Assembly: GCA_026393985.1 (NCBI GenBank)
Contig: JAPKZB010000046.1
Location: 1 to 64,000 of the forward strand
Source: Acidobacteriota bacterium
GTDB taxonomy: Bacteria > Acidobacteriota > Terriglobia > Bryobacterales > Bryobacteraceae
Reading direction: 5' to 3'
DNA length: 64,000 nt
Made by a program: the position numbers and the translations under genes. Below, in pieces: positions 32,491 to 40,900 of the stretch (the stretch's first letter is position 1; every line of letters starts with the position of its first letter). The notes under the pieces are model-generated. The model ran no database searches. It was not told the DNA's origin and saw only the letters and a list, made by a program, of their open reading frames with translations.

Positions 32491-33174
32491 ATGCACCGCT
32501 TCACCGACCGCTCCGACGCCGGCCGTCAACTGGCCGCCGAACTCCGCGGCTATCGCGGCACCCCCGGCGGCATCGTGCTCGCTCTCCCGCGCGGCGGCGT
32601 TGTACTCGGCGCCGCCGTCGCGCGGGAGCTGCATCTCCCCTTCGACGTCTGCCTCGTGCGCAAGCTCGGCGTCCCCTGGCAGCCGGAACTCGCCATGGGC
32701 GCCCTCGCCATCGGCGAAGTCGTCGTACTCGACGACGAGCTCCTGCAAAAGCTCCAGATTCCCCAACTCGAAGTCGAACACGAAATCGCCCTCGAGCGCC
32801 TCGAACTGAGCCGCCGCGAACGCCTCTACCGTCGCGGCCGCGGCCCCCTCCAGCTCTCCGGCCGCACCGTCTTTCTCATCGACGATGGCATCGCCACCGG
32901 CGCCACCATGAGCGCCGCCATCGCCGCCATGCGCAAGCTGGGCGCCGCCAAAATCATCGTCGGCGTGGGCGTGGCGCCCGCCGATACCCTACAACGCCTC
33001 ACCCGCGAGGCCGATGCCGTCGTCTCCGTCCTCGAACCATCCCATTTGGGAGCCGTCGGCGAGTGGTTCGAAGACTTCCCGTCCGTCGAAGATGCCACCG
33101 TGCTCGCCTTGCTCCACCCGGCGTCCGCACCCAACCCCCAACCAGCCCAGGAGGCCATTTGTGAAAGTCGGTGA
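32491..33174 (+). CDS. Phosphoribosyltransferase-family protein
   Basis: This 227-residue cytoplasmic protein has a type I PRTase fold. The PRPP-binding loop is VFLIDDGIATGATM (Asp131, Asp132), and an N-terminal PRGGVVLGAAVA segment and KLGVPWQPELAMGA are typical of the ComF-like/predicted PRTases often found beside dienelactone hydrolase or CBS genes. The substrate base is unknown. AGGAG just after the preceding stop serves as ribosome-binding site. Its last 14 bases overlap the CBS gene. Confidence 0.9.
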   Translation: MHRFTDRSDAGRQLAAELRGYRGTPGGIVLALPRGGVVLGAAVARELHLPFDVCLVRKLGVPWQPELAMGALAIGEVVVLDDELLQKLQIPQLEVEHEIALERLELSRRERLYRRGRGPLQLSGRTVFLIDDGIATGATMSAAIAAMRKLGAAKIIVGVGVAPADTLQRLTREADAVVSVLEPSHLGAVGEWFEDFPSVEDATVLALLHPASAPNPQPAQEAICESR

Positions 33175-33619
33175 GTTTGCAACAACCGGAGTCATTACCG
33201 CGGACAGCTCCCACACGGTAGCCCAGGCCGCCAAGCTGATGCGAGACCATCATGTCGGCGACCTCGTCCTGCACGAGCCCGGCGACCGCACCGCCCAACC
33301 CATCGGCATCGTCACCGACCGCGACCTCGTCGTCGGCGTCATCGGCCTCGGGCTTGATCCCTCCGTCTTCACCCTCGGAGACATCCTCCAAACGCCGCTG
33401 CATACCGCCGCCGAAGACGAGGACGTCGACGTCGTCATCTCCCGCATGCGGGTGCTCGGTATCCGCCGGGTTCCCGTCGTCGATGCGCACGGTCAACTCA
33501 CCGGCATCTTCACCATGGACGACTACCTGCGCTACCTGGGCCGCCAACTGCAAAGCCTGACGGATCTCGTGCAGAACGAGCGGACACGCGAACAGGACTC
33601 CCGCGTCGTGATTACCTAG
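33161..33619 (+). CDS. Tandem CBS-domain protein
   Basis: The 152-residue protein consists of two CBS motifs (VGEFATTGVITADSSHTVAQ; DILQTPLHTAAEDEDVDVVI), which together form a Bateman module that usually binds adenine nucleotides. I use the GTG at 33161, preceded by a perfect AGGAGG (33149-33154); the longer open frame lies inside the PRTase gene. It overlaps the PRTase by 14 bases and converges on the kinase gene with 8 bases of overlap. It may sense energy charge, but the partner is unknown. Confidence 0.9.
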   Translation: MKVGEFATTGVITADSSHTVAQAAKLMRDHHVGDLVLHEPGDRTAQPIGIVTDRDLVVGVIGLGLDPSVFTLGDILQTPLHTAAEDEDVDVVISRMRVLGIRRVPVVDAHGQLTGIFTMDDYLRYLGRQLQSLTDLVQNERTREQDSRVVIT

Positions 33620-35501
33620 CCGCCGCCAGCGGCGCCGTAACTTCGATGCGCGTCCCGCTCCCCCGCGCCGATTGAATGGCAAAAGTGCCCCCCAGTTCGC
33701 GCGTGCGCTCCTCCATACTCAGCAAACCAAGCCCGCCGGACCGCTGGGCCTCCTCCACCACAAAGCCGCAACCATCATCAATCACGACCAGATGGACGTG
33801 CCCGTCCTGCGTATTCACATGCACCGAAACATTCTCTGCCGCGGCACTCTTCAGCGCATTGTGCAGAGCCTCCTGAGCGATCCGGTAGAACGCCGTCGCC
33901 ACGCCCTGAGGGATCGAGTCCGGCAACTGACCAATCACCAGATGCACCCGGGGCTTCTCCAGCTTCTCCGTCTCGTTCACCAGGCTTTCCAGCGCCGGCA
34001 CCAAACCCGAGTACTCGAGAGTAGTCGGATGTAGCCGGTGCGAAACATCCCGCACCTCTTCATGGATCAGATCAACCTGGTGACGAGCCTCCTCAAGGCC
34101 GGCCCGCACGGCCGCCTGGTTGCCCTCCACCTCCCGCGCCAGAAACCCCAGCTTCATTCCCAGCAGCGAAATCGTCTGCGTCAAGTAGTCATGAATGTCC
34201 CGGGCTATCCGGCGGCGCTCCTCCTCCTGCGCCTTCAGCAGCTTGCCGGCCAACGCCTGCAGGTGCTCCCGGTGTTGAATCCGTTCCGTGATGTCCAGGA
34301 TGAAAGCGACTGCCACCTCACCCTCCGCCGTGCTGATCGTACTCAAACTGATCTCCAGCGGCACTTCGCTGCCATCCCGCCGCCGGCCCACAAAAAAAGA
34401 CCCGGAAAACGCCTTCCGCGGCCTGGGTTGATCAAAATAGCTCTGCAGGTGATCGGGGTGCGCCGCCCGGAACCGCTCCGGCAGCAGGCGGGTTAACTCC
34501 CACGAAAGTAACTCCTCCAGCGTGTACCCGAACAGCCGCGCCGCCGACGGGTTGGCAATCACAATCTTACCCACCGGATCTACGCCCAGAATGGCCTCGG
34601 CCGCGCTCTCAATCACCGCGCGGAACTTGGCTTCGCTGGCAGACAGAAACTGCTCGGCCAGATAGCGCGATGTTACCTCGATACCCGTTGCAATCACGTA
34701 GCGCACGCCATCAGGCTGCCGCATGGTGGTGTTCGACCACGCGATCCGCCTCCGGTTCCCACCCCGCACCAGCCAGTCGCTTTCGTGGGTACTCGTGGGT
34801 GTCTCCTCGAGAAGCTTGGCGAAGATCCCCCGCCACTCGGCAAGCTGTTCCGGAGGAATAAAATCCCAGAACAGAAGAGCGCCAGCTTCGCCCTGCGGCC
34901 CTCCGCTCGCTACCCCGCAGGCCCGATTGAACTCAACAACCCGTCCCTCCGGATCGAGAACCAGAATCAGCGCGCCCACCGTATCGAGCACCGCCGCCAT
35001 AAACTGGTAGCGCGCCCGCAGCTCGTTCTGGCTCTTCTCGAGCGCCGCCTGCGCCCGGCGAATCTCCTGATTGGCGTTCACCAGTTCGTTGACGGTAGCG
35101 CGCAACTCCTCATTGGTAGCCTCCAACTCCACCGCCAGCTCCTCGGCGGTACTCCCGGAGTGGGCCATAGCGGAAGCCTTGGACGCCCGTCCGTGGGTGT
35201 GTAACTCGATACGACAGAGGCCACCAGGCTCCGGCGTCACGCTCAGGTCCGCGCTCCGGCGAACCCCCAATTCGTAGTACGACACCCCGCCAACCGCCAC
35301 TGCCCGCAGCGTCTCCCGGGCCTGGTCCACCGCTTCGAGCACGGCCGGACGGAGCGAATCCGTCAGCAACCGGGCCAGGTCCAACGTCGCCGCGCCCGGC
35401 GACAGACGGATCAACGGTGAGGTGTGGCCGATAAACTCCACCACCCGTAACTCGGAATCAACCACAAATCCTATCGGAGACTGCATGGTACGGCGGCTCA
35501 T
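33612..35501 (-). CDS. PAS-containing NarL-type sensor histidine kinase
   Basis: This 629-residue cytoplasmic kinase has no transmembrane helix. A PAS-like N-terminus is followed by a coiled coil (ELEATNEELRATVNELVNAN), two PAS/PAC domains (about residues 150-265 and 280-400), HisKA_3 dimerisation and phosphoacceptor region (EEERRRIARDIHDYLTQ) and an HATPase_c domain (DDGCGF, GGLGLLSMEERTRELGG). The family pairs with LuxR/NarL regulators; one is encoded at 40901. The start at 35501 is one base past the stop of the CheB-CheR gene (TAG-C-ATG), so the two are coupled. Confidence 0.93.
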   Translation of the reverse strand: MSRRTMQSPIGFVVDSELRVVEFIGHTSPLIRLSPGAATLDLARLLTDSLRPAVLEAVDQARETLRAVAVGGVSYYELGVRRSADLSVTPEPGGLCRIELHTHGRASKASAMAHSGSTAEELAVELEATNEELRATVNELVNANQEIRRAQAALEKSQNELRARYQFMAAVLDTVGALILVLDPEGRVVEFNRACGVASGGPQGEAGALLFWDFIPPEQLAEWRGIFAKLLEETPTSTHESDWLVRGGNRRRIAWSNTTMRQPDGVRYVIATGIEVTSRYLAEQFLSASEAKFRAVIESAAEAILGVDPVGKIVIANPSAARLFGYTLEELLSWELTRLLPERFRAAHPDHLQSYFDQPRPRKAFSGSFFVGRRRDGSEVPLEISLSTISTAEGEVAVAFILDITERIQHREHLQALAGKLLKAQEEERRRIARDIHDYLTQTISLLGMKLGFLAREVEGNQAAVRAGLEEARHQVDLIHEEVRDVSHRLHPTTLEYSGLVPALESLVNETEKLEKPRVHLVIGQLPDSIPQGVATAFYRIAQEALHNALKSAAAENVSVHVNTQDGHVHLVVIDDGCGFVVEEAQRSGGLGLLSMEERTRELGGTFAIQSARGSGTRIEVTAPLAAAR

Positions 35502-35502
35502 G

Positions 35503-38403
35503 CTATCCGACCCTTTCGGTGCGAATAGCCAACGCCACAATTCTATCCTCACTCCGAATCGGGGTGACCCGCGTACGGCAAGCCGGTGTCCCTTTCGCTC
35601 CGCCAGAGGTAAACTCCATCGGTTGGCCGGAAGCCAGCACCCCGGTCAGCACCCGCCGCATCTTCGTCCGGTCCGCCCGGCCCAGGGCCTCAAACAGGCT
35701 GCCGGCCACCGCCGCCTCGGGCGCCAGACTCACCACGGTGCGATTCAAAAACAGGATCCGGCCGCTGGTATCGGCAGCCACCAGAAAATCCGGGGCTTGC
35801 TCCACGGTCTCCCGCCACGCCTGCTCGGAGGCGGCCAGTCGCACCCGGGTGCTCTTCCAATCGTGTATGTCGAGCACCGTGAGCACGGCGCCCTCCATCC
35901 GGTTCTCCGCCACACGATACGGACAGGCTCGCAGCAGATACCAACGGCCATCTTCGGCGCAAACCTCCCGCTCCTCCAACTGCCGCGTCTCGATGCACCG
36001 CAGAATCAACTGCTCCGGACGAGCCGTATCGAGGCGCGTCTTGATGCCGGTCAACAAACGACCCAGGTCGGCCGGAACCAGCCCCAAAATCTGCTGCGCC
36101 CGCAGATTCGAACGGCGGATCGCCAGATCGGGGCCTACCATCACCACCCCGGCCTCCACCGCATCGAAGACGTTCAGCAAATCGTCATTGGCCACGTTGA
36201 ACGCGGTATGCCGGGTGCGCATCTCCTCGTTCACCGTCGAGAGCTCCTCATTGGTCGCCTGCAGCTCCTCTTTGGCTGTCTCGAGCTCCTCATTCGTGCT
36301 TTTCAGCTCTTCGTTGCTCGACAGGATCTCTTCGTTGGCAGACTGCAACTGCTCGTTGTTCGCCTCCAGTTCGGCAATAATCGACCGCAGGTCCTCTTGC
36401 GTAGCCAGCAGTTCGCGCTGCAGCAAAACCATTTTCCGGTCACCGCGGCCCGGCGCCTTCTTTCCGCCCGCCGCCTCCGCCGGGCCGGCCAGCGCCGTCG
36501 GCGGCGGCTCCCGGAACACAATCAGCTCATAGTGGCCCGGTAAGGAGCGGCGCAGCGGAATCACGTCCACATCCACCTGCCGGTAGCCGCTATCGTGCAG
36601 AAACCGTAGTCCCGCTCGCGTCACCGGCGCATGCGTCTTCCGCGCCTTTTGAATCGCCGCGCGCAGATCAATCGCCAATCCCTCGCGACTCATCTTCGGC
36701 AGGTTCAGCGTCGCCGGGCCGGGCGCGGGCTCCAGGTAACGCCCCGTCGAACCGCGAAACTGCAAAATTTCCATCGACGGGCCAATAATCACGCTCGGCG
36801 GAACGTACTGCGACACCAGGATCCGGTCTGCCTCGGCCGAAATCTCGTCCGCCTGGTTCGGGGTGGTGTGAGGGACCGCAAGCGTCTCTACCCTCGCCCG
36901 GCGGGTATCCACGCCCCGGACGTAGAAGGAGAGATCCTTGACGACATTGAGCCGCTCATATACATGTTGCGCGTGATCGATCTGCCGGAAAAGCTCAGAG
37001 GGATTTGCCCCGGTCGACTCCGCCGTGCCCAGAATCAGCACCCCCGAAGGATTCAGCGCGTAGTGGAACGTGGCCAGCACCTTCTGCTGCACCTCGGGCT
37101 TGAGATAGATCAGCAGGTTGCGGCAGCTCACCACGTCCATCTTTGAAAACGGAGGATCGGCCGTCACGTCCTGCACCGCGAACACACAAACATCCCGCAC
37201 CTGCCGCGTCACCCGAAATCCGCCCTCCACCGGGGTGAAATAGCGCCCCAGCAGCTCGGCGGGAACCTGCTGCGCCACCGAGGCCGGATAAACAGCCTCC
37301 CGCGCCGCCCGTACCGAAGCCGGGCTAACATCGGTGGCGAAGATCTGAATCGGCGGCGCCGGCTGCCCCGGGCCGAAACTCTCCATCAAAGAAATCGCCA
37401 GCGAGTAAGCCTCCTCCCCGCTCGCACAGGCCGGAACCCACACCCGGATCGGACGATTCGCCGAAGCCTTACCCACCAAACCGGCAAACACCTGGCTCCG
37501 CAAATAGGCAAACACCTCCGGATCGCGGAAAAACTCGGTCACGTTGATGAGCAAATCAGCGCTCAAAGCCTCCACTTCACGCGGATCCTCCTCGAGACGG
37601 TGGGAATACTCTTCCACCTTCTCGATATTCAGCAGCGCCAGCCGCCGCGCCAGCCGCCGGTGGATCGTGCTCGGCTTGTACAGCGAAAAATCCGGCCCCC
37701 CCGCCTGCCGGATGAGTGCAAAAATCCGCTCCAAACCCGGCAGCGCGCGCACGGCGGCCTCCCCCTCCCCCGCTTTCGCCGGCGCCGCCACGTACGGATG
37801 CACCGCCAGCCGGTGCAACTCCTCCGCCATCGCCCGCGGCGACAGCACCCGGTCGGCCGCCCCCGCCGCCGCCGCCGGCAGCTCCGGCACCTCGGCGCTA
37901 TGGCGGTCCTGCACGAACGTCAGTCCCCCCTCGGCCTGCAGTGCCGCCAGACCGGCGCAACCATCGCTGCCGCTGCCGGACAGAATAATCCCAATCGCCG
38001 GATTGCCCCGGTCTGCCGCCAGCGAACGCAACAACGTGTCAATCACCGTCGGGGGGAAATGGTGGGCCGGGTCCATGGGGCGCGAGACCAGCCGTCTGCC
38101 GCTCACCGTCAACTCGCAGTCCGGCGGGCGCACGTAAACATGGTTCCGCTGCAACTGCACCGTGCCGGAAACCTCCTGCACCGGCATCGCCGTCATGCCG
38201 GTTATCAGTTTGGTCAGCGCGCTCTTCTGACCCTGGCCCAAGTGGGTGACCACCACAAACGCCATCCCCGTATCCGGCCGGAGCGCCTCGAAAAACTCCC
38301 GAATCGCCGCCAAGCCCCCGGCCGATGCGCCAATAGCGACTACCGAAATCCTTGCCGAGCGGGCCACGGACTCTTTCTGAGATACATCTTGTTTAGAAAC
38401 CAT
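35503..38403 (-). CDS. CheB-CheR fusion with coiled coil and PAS domains
   Basis: This 966-residue signalling protein begins with a CheB methylesterase domain (catalytic Ser in GASAGG, His in VVTHLGQG, Asp in SGSGSDGCAGL). A CheR methyltransferase domain follows (LLINVTEFFRDPEVF, VWVPACASGEEAYSLA, CRNLLIYL). Next come a long coiled coil built on NEELxxxNEELETAKEEL repeats and two PAS domains. It lacks a kinase domain of its own. The downstream kinase at 33612, which it is coupled to, may supply that role. No chemoreceptor gene lies nearby, so it may act outside classical chemotaxis. Confidence 0.94.
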   Translation of the reverse strand: MVSKQDVSQKESVARSARISVVAIGASAGGLAAIREFFEALRPDTGMAFVVVTHLGQGQKSALTKLITGMTAMPVQEVSGTVQLQRNHVYVRPPDCELTVSGRRLVSRPMDPAHHFPPTVIDTLLRSLAADRGNPAIGIILSGSGSDGCAGLAALQAEGGLTFVQDRHSAEVPELPAAAAGAADRVLSPRAMAEELHRLAVHPYVAAPAKAGEGEAAVRALPGLERIFALIRQAGGPDFSLYKPSTIHRRLARRLALLNIEKVEEYSHRLEEDPREVEALSADLLINVTEFFRDPEVFAYLRSQVFAGLVGKASANRPIRVWVPACASGEEAYSLAISLMESFGPGQPAPPIQIFATDVSPASVRAAREAVYPASVAQQVPAELLGRYFTPVEGGFRVTRQVRDVCVFAVQDVTADPPFSKMDVVSCRNLLIYLKPEVQQKVLATFHYALNPSGVLILGTAESTGANPSELFRQIDHAQHVYERLNVVKDLSFYVRGVDTRRARVETLAVPHTTPNQADEISAEADRILVSQYVPPSVIIGPSMEILQFRGSTGRYLEPAPGPATLNLPKMSREGLAIDLRAAIQKARKTHAPVTRAGLRFLHDSGYRQVDVDVIPLRRSLPGHYELIVFREPPPTALAGPAEAAGGKKAPGRGDRKMVLLQRELLATQEDLRSIIAELEANNEQLQSANEEILSSNEELKSTNEELETAKEELQATNEELSTVNEEMRTRHTAFNVANDDLLNVFDAVEAGVVMVGPDLAIRRSNLRAQQILGLVPADLGRLLTGIKTRLDTARPEQLILRCIETRQLEEREVCAEDGRWYLLRACPYRVAENRMEGAVLTVLDIHDWKSTRVRLAASEQAWRETVEQAPDFLVAADTSGRILFLNRTVVSLAPEAAVAGSLFEALGRADRTKMRRVLTGVLASGQPMEFTSGGAKGTPACRTRVTPIRSEDRIVALAIRTERVG

Positions 38404-38511
38404 GGAGGGGAAGGGCCACTTTCCGGATCTTGTGACCCGGATCTGGTGGCTATGGGTGGCTGCTCGGGCACGGAAGGCAGCCCAAATTTAAGACTCCCTA
38501 GAATAGCAACA

Positions 38512-39081
38512 TCACGCCGGAACCCGAAATGCCGCGCCCTGCGCCCGCAGCGCCTGCAGGGGCGGCGCCGAAACCGCCTCCACCGCCGCCTCATCCACCT
38601 CTACGGAAACCGACCGCTCCAGCAACGTTACCGAAAGAACCAACCGGTGACCCTTCTTGGCCTCCGTCAAAATCCCTTCCACCCCGTTCAACGGACCGTA
38701 CCCAACCCGCACCCGTTGGCCGATCTTCAAGTACGGCGCCGGCTCACACGCTACCCCCGCCCGCACCGCCTGCTGCAAAGCCAGAATCTCCCCATCATCC
38801 ACCGGCATTAATTGGTTCCCAAACCCCACAATCCGCACCACCCCAAACGCCGACAGCACCGCCCCCCGCTGCTGCGACGTAAACCGGCAAAACAGATAGC
38901 CGGGAAACAGGGGAAACTCAATCATCTTCAGCCGATCCGCCCACTGGCGGCGCGCCACGTAGCAGGGCAGAAAAGCCTCCAGGCCCTTCTCCGCCAGTTG
39001 CCTCTCCACGGTCCGCTCATGGCGAACCCGCACATACAGCGCGAACCAGCGCAGCTCGGGCGGCGAATACGAATCAAACAT
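38512..39081 (-). CDS. NusG-like transcription antitermination factor (UpxY/RfaH type)
   Basis: The 189-residue protein has the NGN domain signature (RWFALYVRVRHERTVERQLAEKGLEAFLP, FPLFPGYLFCRF) and a C-terminal KOW motif (LKIGQRVRVGYGPLNGVEGIL). It is a specialised NusG paralogue rather than housekeeping NusG, which is normally next to secE and rplK. Relatives antiterminate long polysaccharide operons; here it sits among two-component genes. The ribosome-binding site CGAGGATC precedes the ATG. Confidence 0.9.
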   Translation of the reverse strand: MFDSYSPPELRWFALYVRVRHERTVERQLAEKGLEAFLPCYVARRQWADRLKMIEFPLFPGYLFCRFTSQQRGAVLSAFGVVRIVGFGNQLMPVDDGEILALQQAVRAGVACEPAPYLKIGQRVRVGYGPLNGVEGILTEAKKGHRLVLSVTLLERSVSVEVDEAAVEAVSAPPLQALRAQGAAFRVPA

Positions 39082-39105
39082 ATTAAAGATCCTCGTTTTT
39101 ATTTC

Positions 39106-39513
39106 TTACGCCGCATGGGAGGCATTCAAAGCAGCCTCCATACGCTTGTGCTGGGCCGCAACTGCATCCACAAACCCAAGAGCATGAAGAAACTCGGCCG
39201 CCCGCAGCGGACGATGCAAAAAGTGAAACGCGCCACACCGCTCCAGTTCCGCCCACGGCAGCGTCGAACTGAACCGGCTGCAGGCAATCCAGAGAATCTG
39301 CGGAAACAACCGCCGCGCCTGCCGCAACTGCGCGCCGCCATCCAGCGACGTATCAATCAGTCCGGCCGCACACGGCAACCCACCCTCCAGCGACAACGAT
39401 TCCAGACCCGGCACCCGCTCGAGACGCCAGCCAAACTCCGCGCACAGCCCCCCAAAATCGACTCGTTCCGCCGAAAAGTCGCCAACCACCAAGAACACGG
39501 GACGATTATCCAT
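39106..39513 (-). CDS. Degenerate response-regulator receiver protein
   Basis: The 135-residue stand-alone protein resembles a receiver domain. It begins MDNRPVFLVVGDFSAERV; a phosphoacceptor-like Asp is in AGLIDTSLDGG. The acidic pocket is reduced to one Asp, and the conserved Lys-Pro is replaced by HRP (FLHRPLRAAEF), so normal phosphorylation is doubtful. Two start codons (39528 and 39513) each have their own GGAGG box because of a 15-base duplication; I use the second. Its start lies just before the sigma-54 activator stop. Confidence 0.7.
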   Translation of the reverse strand: MDNRPVFLVVGDFSAERVDFGGLCAEFGWRLERVPGLESLSLEGGLPCAAGLIDTSLDGGAQLRQARRLFPQILWIACSRFSSTLPWAELERCGAFHFLHRPLRAAEFLHALGFVDAVAAQHKRMEAALNASHAA

Positions 39514-40597
39514 ACAAAACCTCCCCATACAAAACCTCCGATGAGGTGAACTGTTCTTTAGCCAACTGGTACTTCTTCATCCGGTAGCGCAACCGGTCCC
39601 GCGTCGTCCCCAACGCCTGCGCCGCCTTCGTCTGGTTCCACCCCGCCCGGTGCAGTGCCTGCCGCAAAATCCGCGCCTCGCACGCTTCGAGCGTGTTCAT
39701 CGCCACCCCCGCCGGAGCCTCCTCCGCCACCGAAACACCACCCGCCGCCACCCCCAAACCCGGCCGGTCCAGCGGCGCCAGCAGATACGAGGGCAAATCC
39801 TCCACCTCCACCGTATCTCCCTGGCACATCATGCACGCGTAGCCCAGAACATTCTCCAGCTCCCGTACATTCCCCGGCCACTCGTGCAGCGTAAACACCT
39901 GCGCCGCCTCGGCCGAAAGCTCCGCCACCGGCTTGCTGTACCGCCCTGCCCACTGCCGCAGAAAGTAACTCGCCAGCAGCGGCCAGTCCCCCGCCCGTTC
40001 CCGCAGCGCGGGCAGGTGGATCTCCACCATCGCCAGGCGAAAGTACAAATCCTCCCGAAACTGATGCTCCCGCACCGCGCGCCTTAAATCCTTGTTCGTC
40101 GCCGCCACCACCCGCAGGTCCAGCTTCCGCGAACTCAAAGACCCCACCCGCTGCACCTCCCGGTTTTGCAGCACCCGCAGTAGCTTCGCCTGCGTCGCCA
40201 GCGGCATATCCCCAATCTCGTCCAGAAACAACGTGCCCCCGTCGGCAAACTCGCACTGTCCGACCTTATCCTGCAACGCCCCCGTAAACGCTCCCCGCAC
40301 ATGCCCAAACAGCTCGCTCTCAAAAAGAGTCTCCACCACCGCCGAACAGTTCAACGTCACCAGCCGCCCCGTCGCCGGGCTCAACTCATGCAGCGCCCGC
40401 GATACCAGTTCCTTGCCCGTGCCCGTCTCCCCCGTCACTAAAACTGTCCGAAAGTGCGGCGCCACCCGGCGGATCCGATCAAACACCACCTGCATCTGCG
40501 AACTGTGGGCAATCGCCCCAGGAATATCCCAGGAAACCACGCCAGCCTCCCCAGGAATCGGCCGATACTCTCCAACTGGCAACACAGTTGCACTCAT
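39506..40597 (-). CDS. Sigma-54-dependent transcriptional activator
   Basis: The 363-residue AAA+ activator has Walker A GETGTGKE, the sigma-54-contacting loop GAFTGA, Walker B GGTLFLDEIGD and sensor II/arginine region (REDLYFRLAMVEIHLPALRER). A Fis-type helix-turn-helix is at the C-terminus (ILRQALHRAGWNQTKAAQALGTTRDRLRYRMKKY). The N-terminal region is very short, without a receiver or GAF domain, so activity is probably controlled by another protein or by expression. The ATG at 40597 is used; the ribosome-binding site AGGAG lies about 8 bases upstream. The last residues repeat EVLYG twice because of a 15-base duplication. Confidence 0.94.
   Translation of the reverse strand: MSATVLPVGEYRPIPGEAGVVSWDIPGAIAHSSQMQVVFDRIRRVAPHFRTVLVTGETGTGKELVSRALHELSPATGRLVTLNCSAVVETLFESELFGHVRGAFTGALQDKVGQCEFADGGTLFLDEIGDMPLATQAKLLRVLQNREVQRVGSLSSRKLDLRVVAATNKDLRRAVREHQFREDLYFRLAMVEIHLPALRERAGDWPLLASYFLRQWAGRYSKPVAELSAEAAQVFTLHEWPGNVRELENVLGYACMMCQGDTVEVEDLPSYLLAPLDRPGLGVAAGGVSVAEEAPAGVAMNTLEACEARILRQALHRAGWNQTKAAQALGTTRDRLRYRMKKYQLAKEQFTSSEVLYGEVLYG
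39508..39540. repeat. 15-base tandem duplication duplicating a ribosome-binding site and start codon
   Basis: On the minus strand GGAGGTTTTGTATGG occurs twice in a row. Each copy supplies a Shine-Dalgarno sequence and an ATG in the same frame for the receiver gene, and adds five codons (EVLYG) to the overlapping sigma-54 activator. Confidence 0.9.
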
Positions 40598-40630
40598 AAA
40601 GATCACTCCTATGCCACTTACTAATGCACC

Positions 40631-40690
40631 TGCAAGGCCGGCCGTGGTACTTACTCATCCGGGGTACCATCTATTTGGCCGGCCTTTGCA
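40631..40690. promoter_or_regulatory. Large imperfect dyad in the divergent intergenic region
   Basis: TGCAAGGCCGGCC (40631-40643) is the inverted match of GGCCGGCCTTTGCA (40677-40690, one extra T). Inside it GTGGTAC faces GTACCAT. It lies between the sigma-54 activator and the NarL-type regulator, a likely shared operator. No correctly spaced sigma-54 promoter was found here. Confidence 0.4.
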
Positions 40691-40900
40691 ACCGCCGCCT
40701 CCGATCTACTTGGCCAGTATAGATCCCGCCGCAGAAGTACTATACTCGTAGTGTCCCTAGGTTGGAGACCTATTCCTACGAGGGATGCACCCGGCAGTTT
40801 TTTTCGGTATCTAAGGCGCTCCCCCTAGAGTGATCCCTGTAACGATGCCGCCCCCAATTTCACGACTACGCATCGGAGCCGGAGTTCGCCCTGCTACCAA

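Noticed and set aside
40677-40690. Sigma-54 promoter (TTGG...TTGCA)
   Set aside because: Spacing between GG and GC is 9 bases rather than the required 10, and the bases are explained by the dyad.
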